From positions 29,471 to 93,470 of the forward strand of contig DATAUK010000009.1 of NCBI GenBank assembly GCA_036268295.1: a stretch of DNA of 64,000 nucleotides, written 5' to 3'. This document shows positions 51,481-59,495 of the stretch, piece after piece. Positions within the stretch are counted from its first letter, which is position 1. Every line of letters starts with the position of its first letter. The translations under genes and the position numbers were made by a program. This DNA comes from DATAUK01 sp036268295 (lineage in GTDB: Bacteria > Actinomycetota > Actinomycetes > JAFAQI01). The notes under the pieces are model-generated. The model made no database searches, was not told where the DNA came from, and saw only the letters and a program-made list of their open reading frames with translations.

Positions 51481-52658
51481 TCAATGCGCTCGAGGTCTAC
51501 CGCTCGCTGCCGAGGTACGTCGCGGCGCGCACCGTCGGCCCGCGACTGCCGGGTCTGCTCGCCGGACCGCTCGCGCCGTTACGCCTGGTGCACCGCGACG
51601 CGCCGCGCCCGCCCGGCGACGGCTGGGTGCGAGTGCGGCCACGACTGTCCGGGATCTGCGGCAGCGACCTCGCGACGTTGTCCGGCCACACCTCACTTTA
51701 TTTCACGCCGCTGGTGTCGATGCCGTTCGTACCAGGCCACGAGGTGGTCGGTGAGACTCGCGACGACGCACCGGGCATCCCAGCCGGCACCCGCGTCGTC
51801 ATCGACCCAGTGCTGGGCTGTGAGGCGCGCGGCCTGGTGGCCTGCGAGTCGTGCTCCAAGGGCCAAACCAACCGCTGCGACCGGATCACCGCCGGCCATC
51901 TTTCACCGGGCCTGCAGACCGGCTACTGCCGGGACACCGGCGGCGGCTGGAGCGGCGAGTTGGTGGCCCACTTCTCGCAGTTGCATGTCGTGCCCGACGA
52001 CCTGCCGGACAACCGCGCCGTCCTCATCGAGCCGCTCGCCTGCGCCGTGCACATCGCGCGCCGAGCCGGCCTGCGCGACGGCGGCGCGGCGCTGATCGTC
52101 GGTGCCGGCGCGGTCGGCTTGTTCACGGCTCTTGCGCTGCGCGAGCTGACCCCGGCCGGCCACGTCACGCTGGTCGCCAAGCACCGTCGCCAGGGCGAGC
52201 TGGCAAAACTGTTCGGGGCCAGCGATGTGGTCAGCCCGAACGACGTCGCCACCGCGGTACGCCGCTCGACCCGCGCGCTCCGTCTCGAGCCCGAGCGCGG
52301 ACCGGCGTACCTCCTCGGAGGGGTCGATGTCGCCATCGACGCGGTCGGCTCTCGGGCGTCGGTCGACACCGCACTCCGTAGCGTCCGTGCCGGCGGCCGC
52401 GTCGTGCTGGCCGGCGTTCCCGGCGATGGAATCGACCTGACCCCGGCGTGGTTCCGCGAGCTCGACGTCACCGGTGCCTACGCCAGCGCCGGCGACGCGT
52501 TCGAGGTCGCCACCAGGCTGGCCGCGACCGCGCCGCTCGACGACCTGGTCGGGGTGGCCTATCCACTCGGGCGCTGGCGCGAGGCCCTCGATCACGCGCA
52601 TGATGCTGGACGGTTGGGAACATTGAAGGTGGCGTTTGACCTGAGGAGTGCGTCTTAG
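51477..52658 (+). CDS. Zinc-binding medium-chain alcohol dehydrogenase
   Basis: A 393-residue MDR oxidoreductase. The catalytic zinc ligands are in LSGICGSDLATLSGHTS (Cys) and VPGHEVVGE (His-Glu). Four cysteines in LGCEARGLVACESC and GQTNRCD fit the structural zinc lobe. The NAD(P) fold is in AALIVGAGAVGLFTALAL. It may interconvert the aldehyde and alcohol produced by the upstream reductase, or oxidise a polyol. The N-terminal ~40 residues are an extension before the usual GroES-like fold (MINALEVYRSLPRYVAAR). The start overlaps the previous stop (ATGA). Confidence 0.9.
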   Translation: MINALEVYRSLPRYVAARTVGPRLPGLLAGPLAPLRLVHRDAPRPPGDGWVRVRPRLSGICGSDLATLSGHTSLYFTPLVSMPFVPGHEVVGETRDDAPGIPAGTRVVIDPVLGCEARGLVACESCSKGQTNRCDRITAGHLSPGLQTGYCRDTGGGWSGELVAHFSQLHVVPDDLPDNRAVLIEPLACAVHIARRAGLRDGGAALIVGAGAVGLFTALALRELTPAGHVTLVAKHRRQGELAKLFGASDVVSPNDVATAVRRSTRALRLEPERGPAYLLGGVDVAIDAVGSRASVDTALRSVRAGGRVVLAGVPGDGIDLTPAWFRELDVTGAYASAGDAFEVATRLAATAPLDDLVGVAYPLGRWREALDHAHDAGRLGTLKVAFDLRSAS

Positions 52659-52713
52659 TGAGCTCACCCCACGAAATCGCCCGCTGCGCTCACGATCCCG
52701 AGAGGACCCCGAA

Positions 52714-54291
52714 GTGACGCGTCCCGGCTTCGTGCTGACCGTCGATGAACGGACGCCGCCGCTGCTGATGCATTCCGGCGAGTCGTTCAAGCTGCAGGAG
52801 TTCCCGCTCGGCAGCCGCGTCATCTACCCGGCCGAGTCGCTGCCGGGGCTGCCGGATCTCGACGAGGCGATCGAGAACGCCCTGCTCCACCCGATCGACA
52901 GCGAGCCCCTGCCCGCCCTGTTGACCGCCGGGATGAAGCTGACGATTGCCTTCGACGACATCTCGCTGCCGCTGCCGCAGATGCGCAAACCCGATGTGCG
53001 GCAACGGGTTCTCGAGCACGTGCTGCAGCACGCGGCCGATGCCGGTGTCGACGACGTCGAGCTGATCATCGCGACCGCACTGCACCGACGGATGACCGCG
53101 GACGAGGTTCGCGGGGTCGTCGGCGAACGGGTCTTCCGGTCGTTCTGGCCCGACCAGCTCTACAACTTCGACGCCGAGGACCGCGACAACCTCGCCCATC
53201 TCGGCACGACCGACACCGGCGAGGACGTCGAGATCTCCAAGCGGGCGGCCGAATCCGACCTGCTGGTCTATGTCAACGTCAACCTGGTCGCGATGGACGG
53301 CGGCTGGAAGTCGACCGCGATCGGCCTCGCGTCGTACAACTCGCTTCGTCACCATCACAACGCGCACACCATGGTCAACTCGAAGTCGTTCATGGACCCG
53401 CGCCACTCCGAGCTGCACTCGAGCGCCTGGCGAATGGGTCGGGTGATCTCCGAGCACGTCAAGGTCTTCCAGATCGAGACGACGCTGAACAACGACGCCT
53501 TCCCGTCGCAGTACGGATTCCTGACCAAGCGCGAGTGGGAGTGGTCGCTGAAGGACCAGGCGATGTTCCTCGCCACCAAACGCGGCATCGACCTGCTGCC
53601 GACCAAGACGCGGCGGCGCACCTTCCAGAACATGGCGGCGCCGTACGCCGTCACCGGTGTCAACGCCGGCGCGGTCGAGCCGGTGCACGACAAGACGCTG
53701 GAGCGGGTGCATCAGCAGCAGCTGGTCGAGGTCAACGGGCAGACCGACATCTTGGTGATGGGGCTGCCGTACTTGTGTCCCTACAACGTCAACAGCATCA
53801 TGAACCCGATCCTGGCGGCCTGCCTCGGGCTCGGATACCTGTTCAACATGTACCGCGGCAAGCCACTGGTGCGCGAGGGCGGCGTGCTGATCCTCGACCA
53901 CCCGGTGCCGTGGGAGTTCTCGATGCTGCACCACCCGTCCTACGTCGACTTCTTCGACGAGGTGCTTGCCGAGAGCACCGATCCGAAGGTCATCGGGCCG
54001 AAGTTCGAGCAGCAGTACGCGACCGATCCCTGGTACACCCATCTCTACCGCACCTCGAACGCCTACCACGGGGTTCACCCCTTCTACATGTGGTACTGGT
54101 GCGCCCACGCGCTCGACCACCTCGGCCAGGTAATCTGGGTCGGCGGCGACCGCCGGTCGGTCGCCCGGATGGGGATGCGGTCGGCCTCGACCTTCGCCGA
54201 CGCCCTCGAGCTGGCTCGCGACACCGTCGGCTCCAGCCCGTCGATCACCTACCAGCACGCGCCGCCGCACATCCTCAGCGACGTCCGATGA
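52714..54291 (+). CDS. LarA-like (DUF2088) nickel-pincer enzyme homologue
   Basis: A 525-residue protein of the lactate racemase LarA superfamily, whose founder uses a nickel-pincer nucleotide cofactor. Recognisable blocks are LTIAFDDISLPLPQMRKPDVRQ, LIIATALHRRMTADEVRGVVG, VYVNVNLVAMDGGWKSTAIG and SLRHHHN. Aligned by eye with LarA, the Lys that carries the cofactor and the nickel-binding His 16 residues later appear to be kept, while the second catalytic His (HxFAGFSGG in LarA) is replaced. The C-terminal half is longer than LarA. AGAGGA lies 7 bases before the GTG at 52714. No larB, larC or larE is in the window. The reaction is unknown; 2-hydroxyacid racemisation is only one option. Confidence 0.82.
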   Translation: MTRPGFVLTVDERTPPLLMHSGESFKLQEFPLGSRVIYPAESLPGLPDLDEAIENALLHPIDSEPLPALLTAGMKLTIAFDDISLPLPQMRKPDVRQRVLEHVLQHAADAGVDDVELIIATALHRRMTADEVRGVVGERVFRSFWPDQLYNFDAEDRDNLAHLGTTDTGEDVEISKRAAESDLLVYVNVNLVAMDGGWKSTAIGLASYNSLRHHHNAHTMVNSKSFMDPRHSELHSSAWRMGRVISEHVKVFQIETTLNNDAFPSQYGFLTKREWEWSLKDQAMFLATKRGIDLLPTKTRRRTFQNMAAPYAVTGVNAGAVEPVHDKTLERVHQQQLVEVNGQTDILVMGLPYLCPYNVNSIMNPILAACLGLGYLFNMYRGKPLVREGGVLILDHPVPWEFSMLHHPSYVDFFDEVLAESTDPKVIGPKFEQQYATDPWYTHLYRTSNAYHGVHPFYMWYWCAHALDHLGQVIWVGGDRRSVARMGMRSASTFADALELARDTVGSSPSITYQHAPPHILSDVR

Positions 54292-55193
54292 CACTCGTAA
54301 AAGACGTCCGGCAGCTCTCGCGCGGCTGGCGCTGGAGCCGCCGCCGGTTGCCGCCGCACTCGGCCGAGCCCCATCACTCGTTCGCGGAGCCGCGGGAGTT
54401 CCCGACCGAGTGGGCGCGGTCACGACCGGCACGAGCCGCCCGCGAGGTGCTGCTGCGCGGCGGGCTCTCACCGCTGGTGCGCCGCGAGACGACGACGCGG
54501 GTCGAGGGTCTCGACATCTTCGACGACCTCGAAGGCCCAGTCATCATCGTCGCCAACCACACCTCGCACCTCGACACCGCACTGCTGCTGACGACACTTC
54601 CCGTTAAATGGCAACGAAAAGTGACTGTCGGCGCGGCCGCCGACTACTTCTTCGATGCCTGGTGGCGGGCGATCGGATCGGCGCTGGTTTTCGCGACCTT
54701 CCCGATCGAACGCCGCGGCACCGGGCTGTCGGACACTCCGACGAAGCTGATCGAGGCCGGCTGGTCGATCGTGATGTTCCCTGAGGGCACCCGATCCCCC
54801 GACGGCTGGACCCGCCGGTTCCGCCCCGGCGCCGCGGCGCTCGCCCGCAGCCACAACATCGCGATCGTGCCGGTCGCGATCTCCGGCTCGTACGCCGCGA
54901 TGCCCCGCGGTCGCAACTGGCCGAAACCGGGTCGACCGTCGGTGCACGTCCGCTACGGCCGGCCGGTGCGCCCGCTCGAGGACGAGAACACCCTGGCCCT
55001 CAACGCCCGGGTGTCCGCGGCGATCTCGGCGCTGCTCGACGAGGACGGCACCGACTGGTACACCGCGGCACGACGTGCCGCTGCGGAGGAGACTCCGTCC
55101 TCGGCCGGACCGGCGGTCGCCAACTGGCGCCGGGTCTGGACGTCGACGGCCGGGCCTACAGTTCGAGGTGGCCGCCCGAAGGCGTGGCGGTAG
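54288..55193 (+). CDS. PlsC-like 1-acylglycerol-phosphate acyltransferase
   Basis: A 301-residue acyltransferase. The conserved motifs are NHTSHLDTALLL (NHx4D), FPIERRG and MFPEGTRSPDGWTRRF, with the fourth block in IAIVPVAISGS. The first ~75 residues are basic with aromatic residues and probably lie at the membrane surface; there is no strong transmembrane helix. It should transfer an acyl group from acyl-CoA or acyl-ACP to a hydroxyl, classically lysophosphatidate. ATGA overlap with the LarA-like gene couples the two. This last gene ties the cluster to membrane glycerolipid chemistry. Confidence 0.92.
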   Translation: MTLVKDVRQLSRGWRWSRRRLPPHSAEPHHSFAEPREFPTEWARSRPARAAREVLLRGGLSPLVRRETTTRVEGLDIFDDLEGPVIIVANHTSHLDTALLLTTLPVKWQRKVTVGAAADYFFDAWWRAIGSALVFATFPIERRGTGLSDTPTKLIEAGWSIVMFPEGTRSPDGWTRRFRPGAAALARSHNIAIVPVAISGSYAAMPRGRNWPKPGRPSVHVRYGRPVRPLEDENTLALNARVSAAISALLDEDGTDWYTAARRAAAEETPSSAGPAVANWRRVWTSTAGPTVRGGRPKAWR

Positions 55194-55223
55194 AAACACA
55201 GGCAACGCGTGGGGGTTAAGCGA

Positions 55224-55670
55224 ATGACGGATCATCGAGCACTCGCCGGCGGTTACTCCAATGCGGCCTGGGATCTGATCGACTCGGCGGAGCGCACGCC
55301 CGCGCAGGACCGCGACCTGATGACACTGACGTTCGCCTCACGCCAGCACTGGATAGACGCCAGCGGGAGCGAGGAGAACCTGATCGTCGCGGACTGGCAG
55401 GTTGCCCATGCCGCCAGCCTGAGCGGGTTCAGCTATGTCGCGCTGCTATTCGCCGAAGCTGCGGTCGAACGTGCCGAGTCCGCCGAGGTTCCCGCCTGGT
55501 TGAAGGCATCGGCTCACGAAGGCCTCGCCAGGGCGAACGCCGCTGCCGGCAACGACGCCGGTTACGTCCGCGAGGCAGCAACCGCACGAACCCTGCTCGA
55601 CGCGGTCGATGACGATGAGGACCGCAAGCTGGTCGAGTCTCAGCTGGCGAGCATTCCGACGCCACGGTGA
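55224..55670 (+). CDS. Small helical hypothetical protein, TPR-like
   Basis: A 148-residue acidic protein with no signal or membrane segment. Helices with alternating small and aromatic residues (SNAAWDLIDSAERTPAQDRD, FSYVALLFAEAAVERAESA, LKASAHEGLARANAAAGNDA) look like two or three TPR units. The ATG at 55224 (MTDHRALAGGY) is chosen over one five codons earlier; both have a weak purine stretch upstream. Its stop overlaps the next gene (GTGA). I do not recognise a named family. It may be a binding or scaffolding protein. Confidence 0.68.
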   Translation: MTDHRALAGGYSNAAWDLIDSAERTPAQDRDLMTLTFASRQHWIDASGSEENLIVADWQVAHAASLSGFSYVALLFAEAAVERAESAEVPAWLKASAHEGLARANAAAGNDAGYVREAATARTLLDAVDDDEDRKLVESQLASIPTPR

Positions 55671-56359
55671 GTGGCCAGCCCGTCGTCCTCGAGCGGGTCA
55701 CGACTCCACGCGGCGAGCTGGCGCTGCGTCGGGTAGGCGAGCACTTCGAGATCATCAGCAACGGGACGTTCCTGATGGACACCCGTAGCGGTCGCTCGGA
55801 GCGGCTCCTGGTCACTGCCGCGACCAGCCGCCATCCCTCGCCAGAGCGGGTGCTGATCGCGGGGCTCGGCGTCGGCTTCTCGCTACTCGCCGCGCTGGCC
55901 GACGACCGCGCGACGCGGGTCGTCGTCGTCGAAGTCGAGTCGGTCCTCGTCGCGTGGCACGGCACCCATCTCGCGCCGCTCACCTCGACCGCGTTCGCCG
56001 ATCCGCGAGCCGAGATCGTGATGGCCGACCTGCTCGACCATCTTCGATCGACTGACGAGCGCTACGACGTGATCTGCCTCGATATCGACAACGGGCCGGA
56101 CTGGACGGTGACCGCGGCCAATCGCGCCCTCTACGACGCTGCCGGCACTGCGTTGCTGGCCTCGCGGCTCGCTTCCGGCGGCGTGCTGTCGGTCTGGAGC
56201 GCGGCCCGTTCACCGGCGTACGAAGCAGTTCTCGCCGAGTCTTTCGAACGGGTCGAGACCGAGCGGGTTGAAATAGCGCGCGGCGAGCCTGACATCGTGA
56301 TGGTGGGTATCGGCCCGCGTGGTGTACGACGAAGGGATGACAACCATGACTGCAGCTGA
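55667..56359 (+). CDS. Spermidine-synthase-like class I methyltransferase-fold protein
   Basis: A 230-residue protein with a spermine/spermidine synthase-type fold. The nucleotide motif is VLIAGLGVGFSLLAAL, the acidic loop is RVVVVEVESVLVAWH, and the aminopropyl-site-like segment is VICLDIDNGPDWTV. It is shorter than true spermidine synthases and lacks their N-terminal beta domain. No other polyamine gene is nearby. The GTG start overlaps the preceding stop. Its last bases overlap the aldehyde dehydrogenase start. Activity is uncertain. Confidence 0.8.
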   Translation: MSGQPVVLERVTTPRGELALRRVGEHFEIISNGTFLMDTRSGRSERLLVTAATSRHPSPERVLIAGLGVGFSLLAALADDRATRVVVVEVESVLVAWHGTHLAPLTSTAFADPRAEIVMADLLDHLRSTDERYDVICLDIDNGPDWTVTAANRALYDAAGTALLASRLASGGVLSVWSAARSPAYEAVLAESFERVETERVEIARGEPDIVMVGIGPRGVRRRDDNHDCS

Positions 56360-57809
56360 GGAAAAGCGCGTCCTCGACGCCGCGCCCAAGCAACTGTTCA
56401 TCGGCGGCGAGTGGCGTGACAGCTCCAGCGGCACGACCCTCGACATCGAGGACCCGTCGACCGAGTCGGCGCTGTGCGCGGTCGCGAACGGCACGCCTGA
56501 GGACGCGAAGGCCGCGCTCGACGCCGCCTGTGACGCCCAGTCGGACTGGGCCGCGACGCCGCCTCGCGATCGGGGCGAGATCCTGCGCCGGACCTTCGAG
56601 CTGATGAACGCCCGCGCCGACGACCTGGCGCTGCTGATGACGCTCGAGATGGGCAAGCCGCTGGCCGAGTCCAAGTCGGAGATCGTTTATGCGGCCGAGT
56701 TCCTGCGGTGGTTCGCCGAGCAGGCGGTGCGCATCGACGGCCGGTACGCCGTCAACCCCAACGGGGCGGGTCGGCTGCTGACGATGAAGGAGCCGATCGG
56801 GCCGTGTCTGCTAATCACGCCGTGGAACTTCCCGACCGCGATGGGCACCCGCAAGATCGGCCCGGCGGTCGCGGCCGGATGCACGATGGTTGTCAAGCCG
56901 GCGCAGCAGACACCGCTGTCGATGCTCGCGCTGGCCGAGTTGATGACCGAGGCCGGATTGCCGGCCGGCGTCCTCAATGTCGTCACGACCAGCAAGGCCG
57001 CCGATGTGACCGGGCCGCTGTTCGACGACTCCCGGCTTCGCAAGATGTCGTTCACCGGCTCGACGCCGATCGGCAAGATGCTGATGGAACAGGCCGCCAA
57101 GCGGCTGGTGAAGTGTTCGATGGAGCTCGGTGGCAACGCCCCGTTCATCGTCTTCGACGACGCCGATCTCGACGCGGCGGTCGAGCAGGCCGTGATTGCC
57201 AAGATGCGCAACGGCGGCGAGTCCTGCGTCGCCGCGAACCGCTTCCACGTGCATGCCTCGGTGGCGGACGAGTTCGCCGCCCGGCTGACCGAGAAGCTCG
57301 CCGCGATGCCGGTCGGTCGTGGCACCGAGGACGGCGTGCAGGTCGGGCCGCTGATCGACGGCAAGCAGCGCGACAAGGTCGCCGAGCTGGTCGAGGATGC
57401 GGTCGGCAAGGGCGCGAAGGTGCTCACCGGCGCCGAGAAGGTCGGCGACAAGGGCTATTTCTACGCGCCGACCGTGCTCTCGGGGATCAGCTCGGACGCC
57501 GAACTGCTGCGCGAGGAGATCTTCGGCCCGGTCGCCCCGGTAGCGACGTTCACGACCGACGAGGAGGCGATCACCGCGGCGAACGCCACCGAGTTCGGGC
57601 TCGTCGCCTACGTCTTCACCCGCGACATCAAGCGGGCGTTCAAGGTCAGTGAGGCACTCGAGGTCGGCATGCTCGGCCTCAACCGCGGCCTGGTCAGCAA
57701 TGCCGCCGCGCCGTTCGGCGGCGTCAAGGAGTCCGGGTTCGGCCGGGAAGGCGGACCCGAAGGCATCGAGGAGTACGTCAGCACCAAGTACGTCGCGATC
57801 GACCTCTGA
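56346..57809 (+). CDS. NAD(P)-dependent succinate-semialdehyde dehydrogenase-type aldehyde dehydrogenase
   Basis: A 487-residue ALDH-superfamily enzyme. The Rossmann region has PWNFPTAMGTRKIGPAVAAG and MSFTGSTPIGKMLM; the catalytic Glu is in MELGGNAPFIVFDD and the catalytic Cys in NGGESCVAANRF; the C-terminus is GGVKESGFGREGGPEGIEEY. This fits the GabD subgroup, which oxidises succinate semialdehyde to succinate. The ATG at 56346 is preferred because GAAGGGA ends 8 bases upstream; another in-frame ATG is at 56337. No GABA transaminase is adjacent, so the physiological aldehyde is inferred from family only. Confidence 0.9.
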   Translation: MTAAEEKRVLDAAPKQLFIGGEWRDSSSGTTLDIEDPSTESALCAVANGTPEDAKAALDAACDAQSDWAATPPRDRGEILRRTFELMNARADDLALLMTLEMGKPLAESKSEIVYAAEFLRWFAEQAVRIDGRYAVNPNGAGRLLTMKEPIGPCLLITPWNFPTAMGTRKIGPAVAAGCTMVVKPAQQTPLSMLALAELMTEAGLPAGVLNVVTTSKAADVTGPLFDDSRLRKMSFTGSTPIGKMLMEQAAKRLVKCSMELGGNAPFIVFDDADLDAAVEQAVIAKMRNGGESCVAANRFHVHASVADEFAARLTEKLAAMPVGRGTEDGVQVGPLIDGKQRDKVAELVEDAVGKGAKVLTGAEKVGDKGYFYAPTVLSGISSDAELLREEIFGPVAPVATFTTDEEAITAANATEFGLVAYVFTRDIKRAFKVSEALEVGMLGLNRGLVSNAAAPFGGVKESGFGREGGPEGIEEYVSTKYVAIDL

Positions 57810-57939
57810 GCCAAGCGGCGGGCGGGCTGCCACTAACCCGTTTGGCCCATTCGCCTCTGGTCATTCAGCCTAACGAGACAGCACGAACGCAACCCATTTG
57901 CCCTCTACACGCTCAGCGACCCGCCGTCGATGAGTAAAT

Positions 57940-59448
57940 ATGACCAGGCGACGTACTGCTGCCCGAGCGCTGATCGCGCTCACCAGCCTCACCGGGGTCG
58001 CCTGCCTCGCGGCGGCACCTGCGGCGGCCATGCCCGACACCGCTGCGCCCGCGCCGCCGACCGGCATCCACGTCACGAAGATCTCCTCCTCGTCGTTCAC
58101 CGTCGCCGTCCACACCGCCGCCCACGCGAAGAAGTACCGGGTCTACGTCGCGACGACCCGCAAGGCGCTCGCAGTCGCCAACCTCGGACACGACACCGTG
58201 ATGAGCGCCTCGAAGCACCCGCGCATCACCGTTAAGGGCCTTCGCTACCGGATCTCGCCGTACTACTACCGGGTCGAGACCCTCAACGGCGCCCGTCGCA
58301 AGTTCTCACTGCCGGCGGCTTCGATCGGGCTACGGCCGGCGATGCCGACCGGGCTGGCGGCGACCAGCAACTCCCACGGCACCTCCCTCACCTGGAACAG
58401 TGTCAACGCGACCGGCTTCACCGTCGAGCAGGCCACCGACGCCGGCATGACCCAGAACGTCAAGAAGTACCGGATCATCGGCCAGGAGAACCAGTTCACG
58501 CCGTACGGCCTGACCGACGGGTCGACGTACTACTTCCGGGTCCGTTCGATGAACTCCGGCACCCCCTCGGCCTACGCCGCACCGGTGACGGCGACGGTCA
58601 CGACCAACGAGCAGCCGGTCAGCGTCATGACCTACAACGTCCTTGAGGCGGCGGACGACGGCCGCTCCGAGGGCGGCTCGACGGTCGCGCCGTGGTCTGA
58701 GCGCGGGCCGGTTGCCGCCAGCCTGATCCAGCAGGCCAATCCCGACGTCATCGGCGCCCAGGAAGCGGCGTCGTGGGTCGGCGTACCCACGCCGGCGCGT
58801 CAGATCGACAGCCTGACCGCGATGCTCGGCGGCGAGTACTCGCTGGCCGACACCGAGATTCCGCCGGGCCAGCCGCATCACCTGCGCACCGGCGTCTACA
58901 TCCTCTATAAGTCCGACACTTACCAGGCGGTCGGTCAGGGCGGTCACTGGGACATCGGCAACACCCGCTGGGCGGCCTACCAGGTGCTCCAGAACCGCAG
59001 CACCGGTGCCAAGTTCCTGTTCGTGTCTGCCCACCTGGCGTTCCCGGCCGGCGCCGCCGCCGACCGCCAGCGCGAGACCGAGACCAACAACCTGCTTTCC
59101 GACGCCGGGCGAGAGGCAAACGGCCTCCCGATCGTCTACGTCGGGGACTTCAACTCCGATCAGTGGGCCGGCCACGCGTTCAACGGTCCGGCGATCGCGA
59201 TGCGCGCCGCGAGTGTCGACGACGCCTACGACGTCGCGCAGACCCGGGTTCATGCGAGGTACAACACCGCCGACGGCTATCGCCGCACACCACCGATGAA
59301 CGGCGGCCGGATCGACTACGTCTTTGCGCAGCGCGGTGTCGCGGCGACGTCGTGGGACCTGGTCATGGATCTCTCGCACGGTAAGTTCGTGGGGACCATC
59401 CCCTCCGACCACAACCCGCTCGTGTCGAACCTGCTCTTTCCCTACTGA
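57940..59448 (+). CDS. Secreted FN3-containing endonuclease/exonuclease/phosphatase-family protein, copy 1
   Basis: A 502-residue exported protein. A Sec signal peptide (basic start, ALIALTSLTGVACLAAAPAAA) precedes two fibronectin type III domains (GIHVTKISSSSFTVAVH through RVETLNG, and GLAATSNSHGTSLTWNSV through YYFRVRSMNSG). Residues ~225-502 are an EEP domain with all catalytic motifs: MTYNVLEA (Asn), GAQEAASW (Glu), FVSAHLAF, YVGDFNSDQW (Asp/Asn) and IPSDHNPLV (Asp-His). It could cut extracellular DNA or a phosphodiester such as a sphingolipid or inositol phosphate. A close paralogue follows after 47 bases. No clear ribosome site precedes the ATG. Confidence 0.9.
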   Translation: MTRRRTAARALIALTSLTGVACLAAAPAAAMPDTAAPAPPTGIHVTKISSSSFTVAVHTAAHAKKYRVYVATTRKALAVANLGHDTVMSASKHPRITVKGLRYRISPYYYRVETLNGARRKFSLPAASIGLRPAMPTGLAATSNSHGTSLTWNSVNATGFTVEQATDAGMTQNVKKYRIIGQENQFTPYGLTDGSTYYFRVRSMNSGTPSAYAAPVTATVTTNEQPVSVMTYNVLEAADDGRSEGGSTVAPWSERGPVAASLIQQANPDVIGAQEAASWVGVPTPARQIDSLTAMLGGEYSLADTEIPPGQPHHLRTGVYILYKSDTYQAVGQGGHWDIGNTRWAAYQVLQNRSTGAKFLFVSAHLAFPAGAAADRQRETETNNLLSDAGREANGLPIVYVGDFNSDQWAGHAFNGPAIAMRAASVDDAYDVAQTRVHARYNTADGYRRTPPMNGGRIDYVFAQRGVAATSWDLVMDLSHGKFVGTIPSDHNPLVSNLLFPY

Positions 59449-59495
59449 GCGGGTCACGCACCAGCTGCGACGCGCTTAGAAGGAGACGACAACTG

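Noticed and set aside
52690..54471. 593-residue minus-strand open frame
   Set aside because: Antisense to the LarA-like gene, which has family motifs and coupled neighbours.
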